Source: Candidatus Butyricimonas faecavium
GTDB lineage: Bacteria > Bacteroidota > Bacteroidia > Bacteroidales > Marinifilaceae
DNA length: 64,000 bases
Direction: 5' to 3'
Assembly (NCBI GenBank): GCA_944321125.1
Contig: CALUKD010000013.1
Span: 1 to 64,000, forward strand
The notes below the pieces were generated by a model. It saw only the letters and a program-made list of their open reading frames with translations. It did no database searches and was not told the origin of the DNA. The position numbers and the translations under genes were made by a program. This document shows, one piece after another, positions 61,650-64,000 of this stretch. Each line of letters starts with the position of its first letter. Position 1 is the stretch's first letter.

Positions 61650-64000
61650 ATGAAATCTAATTGGAAAAACGCTGTTTTCAGCGTGAAAAAATCAAAGGCT
61701 TTTAAAATTATGAGACTGTTGATGATTTTTTGTTTCTTTTTTGTTTCCGGAATCATGGCGAATGGTTACTCGCAGGAGCAAATTGTTTCCCTCAATTTGA
61801 ATAAATGTGATGTGAATATGTTGTGTCAGGAAATATGGAAACAGACAGGTTTACGTTTCATTTATAATGAAGAACACGTGAAAAATTTAGCAACTTTTGA
61901 CGTAAAGGCTGATAAAAAAACAGTGCGAGAAGTGTTGGATCAGGTTTTTGATAACACCTCGTTGCGTTATTTCTTTGAGCAGGATATTATTTATATCCTA
62001 GCGAAGAATGATCAGGTAAAAAAGAAAGAAATGAAGCAGGCTTCCGGAACGGTAAAGGATAAGAAAGGAGAACCACTTCCAGGTGTTACGGTACTGATTA
62101 AAGGAACTCACAACGGGGTCGTAACTGATATTGATGGTAATTTTATGATTAAAATTCCGAGCGATACGGTGACGTTTGTTTTCTCTTTCGTGGGGATGAA
62201 AAAACAAGAGGTGAAATATACTCTCGGCAAGAAATTGAATATCGTGATGGAAGAAGACGTGGAGCAGATGGAAGAAGTGGTCGTGACAGGATATCAGACT
62301 TTGTCGAAAGAGAGAAGTGCTGGTTCTTTCGGTATTGTTTCCGGTAACGAAATTAAGGAGCGTGTTGGATTGACCGGTAGCGTGTTGGAAAGTATGGAGG
62401 GGTTAACCTCTGGTTTGAATATCAACTATGCTGATGGACAAGATAAATATTTGATCCGGGGGTTAACTTCAATTTCATCTAACCGGAGTCCGTTATTTGT
62501 GGTTGACGGGGTGGCAATGAGTTCCGATAATTTTGAAAATATGGTGAATAGTAATGACATTGAAAACATCACGTTTTTGAAGGATGCAACGGCTGCATCA
62601 ATCTGGGGGGCCCGGGCTGCTAATGGGGTTGTTGTCATCACGACGAAGAAGGGGAAGAATACCGACCGGAAAGTAAAAATCAGTTATGATGGTTCTTTTA
62701 CTTATAAGGGTATGCCCGATTTTGACTATATGCAGTATATGTCAAGCGGTATGTTAATCAAAAATGCAAAAGAGATATTTGATCCTGAATTTTATACTTG
62801 GAATGCCGTAACCACAACTAATAACGGTATTAGCGGATTTTTACCGGTAGTGTATCCTCATGAAATTCCGATGTATAAATTTGTCAATAAGGAGTATACA
62901 GAGACCGAACGGGATGAGGAACTTGCGAAATTGGCTTCACGGAATAATCGTTCGCAAATTGAAGATTTGTTCATGCAGCCGGCCTTTTTTACCAACCATA
63001 GCCTTTCTTTCACCGGAGGAAGTGAGGTACATCGTTATTACGGGTCCTTGGGTTTTGGTAATGATCAGACCAATGATAAAGTTCGGACAAATAAATACAT
63101 GCTGAACCTGAAACAAGATTTTAATTTCACCGATTGGTTGAAAATTGATTTGACGGTCAATCTAGCCATGACGGATAAGAAAAACAAATCGATGTATTCG
63201 GTAAACAATAGTATATTACCTTATATGATGTTTAAGGATGAAAATGGAAATGCTCTTTCTCATTCCGTGTTGAATTTTTACGAGCCGGATCGCTTGAATT
63301 ATGAAAATTTGAGTGGAATTAGTTTGGATTATATTCCTTTGGAAGATAATCAGGATGGATTTAATAAATCGACACTTCTGAATGCTCGGGTGAATGCCGG
63401 AATTGAAATTAAATTGTGGAAAGGTTTGAGTTATAGCGGTCGTTTCCAGTATCAACGTAGCGAAGGCAAAATGGAGCAATTTGATGATCAGGAATCTTTC
63501 TCTGTGCGTCGGGAATTAGTTGAATTTGCCCAAGCTGCAACGACAGAGAATGGGGTTCCTACGTTTTATTTACCGGAAACCGGAGGTCATTACACGAATA
63601 CTTCGACTTATAATACAGACTGGACGGTGCGTAACCAATTGATGTACGACCGGGATTTTGAAGAGAAAGCTTCGCACGTAACCGGTCTTGTTGGAATGGA
63701 GATTCGAGGAACCCTGACGAATAGTCATGGTACTTTCTCTAGAGGATATGACCCGCAAACAATGACTTATAATTCCTATGATGAGGGAGAATTGATCAAA
63801 AACGGGGTAAAAAATCCGATTCTGAAACAGGGAACATCTGCCGTGAACAAACTATCAAAGAAACATTTCACGGATAGTGAGACCGAGTATCGTTTTGTTT
63901 CTTTCTATGCTAACGGGGCTTATACCTATAATTCCAAGTACACGTTGAATGCCAGCATTCGTGTTGACCAGTCGAATCTATTTGGGAGCGACCCGAGTGT
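61650..64000 (+). CDS. SusC/RagA family receptor with STN domain, 3' end outside window
   Basis: A frame open from ATG 61650 to the last base gives at least 783 residues. A signal-anchor-like segment (about 21-43) precedes an STN domain (about 49-115: LNLNKCDVNMLCQEIWKQTGLRFIYNEEHV, the secretin/TonB short N-terminal signalling fold). A carboxypeptidase-like domain (about 129-210), TonB box EEVVVTGYQ and plug with WGARAANGVVVITTKKGK follow. The STN domain would contact the FecR protein encoded upstream. The SusD partner must lie beyond the window. The ligand is unknown. Confidence 0.95.
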   Translation, partial: MKSNWKNAVFSVKKSKAFKIMRLLMIFCFFFVSGIMANGYSQEQIVSLNLNKCDVNMLCQEIWKQTGLRFIYNEEHVKNLATFDVKADKKTVREVLDQVFDNTSLRYFFEQDIIYILAKNDQVKKKEMKQASGTVKDKKGEPLPGVTVLIKGTHNGVVTDIDGNFMIKIPSDTVTFVFSFVGMKKQEVKYTLGKKLNIVMEEDVEQMEEVVVTGYQTLSKERSAGSFGIVSGNEIKERVGLTGSVLESMEGLTSGLNINYADGQDKYLIRGLTSISSNRSPLFVVDGVAMSSDNFENMVNSNDIENITFLKDATAASIWGARAANGVVVITTKKGKNTDRKVKISYDGSFTYKGMPDFDYMQYMSSGMLIKNAKEIFDPEFYTWNAVTTTNNGISGFLPVVYPHEIPMYKFVNKEYTETERDEELAKLASRNNRSQIEDLFMQPAFFTNHSLSFTGGSEVHRYYGSLGFGNDQTNDKVRTNKYMLNLKQDFNFTDWLKIDLTVNLAMTDKKNKSMYSVNNSILPYMMFKDENGNALSHSVLNFYEPDRLNYENLSGISLDYIPLEDNQDGFNKSTLLNARVNAGIEIKLWKGLSYSGRFQYQRSEGKMEQFDDQESFSVRRELVEFAQAATTENGVPTFYLPETGGHYTNTSTYNTDWTVRNQLMYDRDFEEKASHVTGLVGMEIRGTLTNSHGTFSRGYDPQTMTYNSYDEGELIKNGVKNPILKQGTSAVNKLSKKHFTDSETEYRFVSFYANGAYTYNSKYTLNASIRVDQSNLFGSDPS

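Overview
The window reads as chromosome of a gut Bacteroidales bacterium, most like Butyricimonas or Odoribacter. This rests on SusC/SusD pairs, TAnnTTTG-type promoters, a UpxY capsule antiterminator, ECF-sigma/FecR/TonB-receptor regulation and a V-type ATPase operon with a DUF2764 subunit. It opens on the last bases of a 5S rRNA gene and its terminator, so it lies just downstream of an rRNA operon. The organism call is an inference from gene content.

Layout. (1) 0.2-10.1 kb: a LytS-type kinase, a secreted metzincin-like zinc protease, a SusC/SusD pair and a LytTR response regulator, probably a two-component-controlled peptide or protein uptake locus. (2) 10.1-15.7 kb, minus strand: an outer-membrane barrel, a DUF4136 lipoprotein, an ExbB/ExbD motor and an ABC exporter with a NEW3-domain partner. 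(3) 15.9-19.5 kb: a YeiH-type exporter and a LysR regulator, separated by an opposing XRE / ImmA-IrrE / PIN module that has its own promoter and operator. (4) 19.5-42.3 kb: a capsule or O-antigen locus. The host part is a structured leader, upxY and an unknown gene. A foreign-looking, AT-rich cassette of about 20 kb follows (Wzx, WecB, Wzy, two GT4, an initiating transferase, two ATP-grasp proteins, aminotransferases). The cassette sits between two truncated host capsule genes: a CapD/FlaA1 piece on the left and a CpsB/CapC piece on the right. Inside it is a tightly packed block of small-molecule enzymes: a TIM-barrel protein, a citrate-lyase/aldolase-like enzyme, an aldo-keto reductase, MmgE/PrpD, a phosphonopyruvate-decarboxylase-like enzyme, an MBL-fold hydrolase and both halves of a class I fumarase/tartrate dehydratase. 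No phosphoenolpyruvate mutase is visible. This block is the best candidate for an undescribed pathway, perhaps making an unusual acid or amino acid that an ATP-grasp ligase attaches to a capsule sugar.

(5) 42.3-46.1 kb: a frameshifted RteC-like gene and a small DUF6266 / holin-like / amidase / DUF6266 module separated by AT-rich tracts. (6) 46.1-54.2 kb: V-type ATPase operon E-(DUF2764)-A-B-D-I-K, interrupted by a four-helix-bundle (23S rRNA intervening-sequence type) gene flanked by inverted AT-rich repeats. (7) 54.2-59.6 kb: an AraC regulator divergent from a secreted alkylsulfatase-like MBL enzyme, two L,D-transpeptidase-family proteins and a rhomboid protease. (8) 59.7-64 kb: ECF sigma factor, FecR anti-sigma factor and an STN-containing SusC receptor that runs off the end of the window.

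All names come from reading motifs and overall resemblance. No database search was run.
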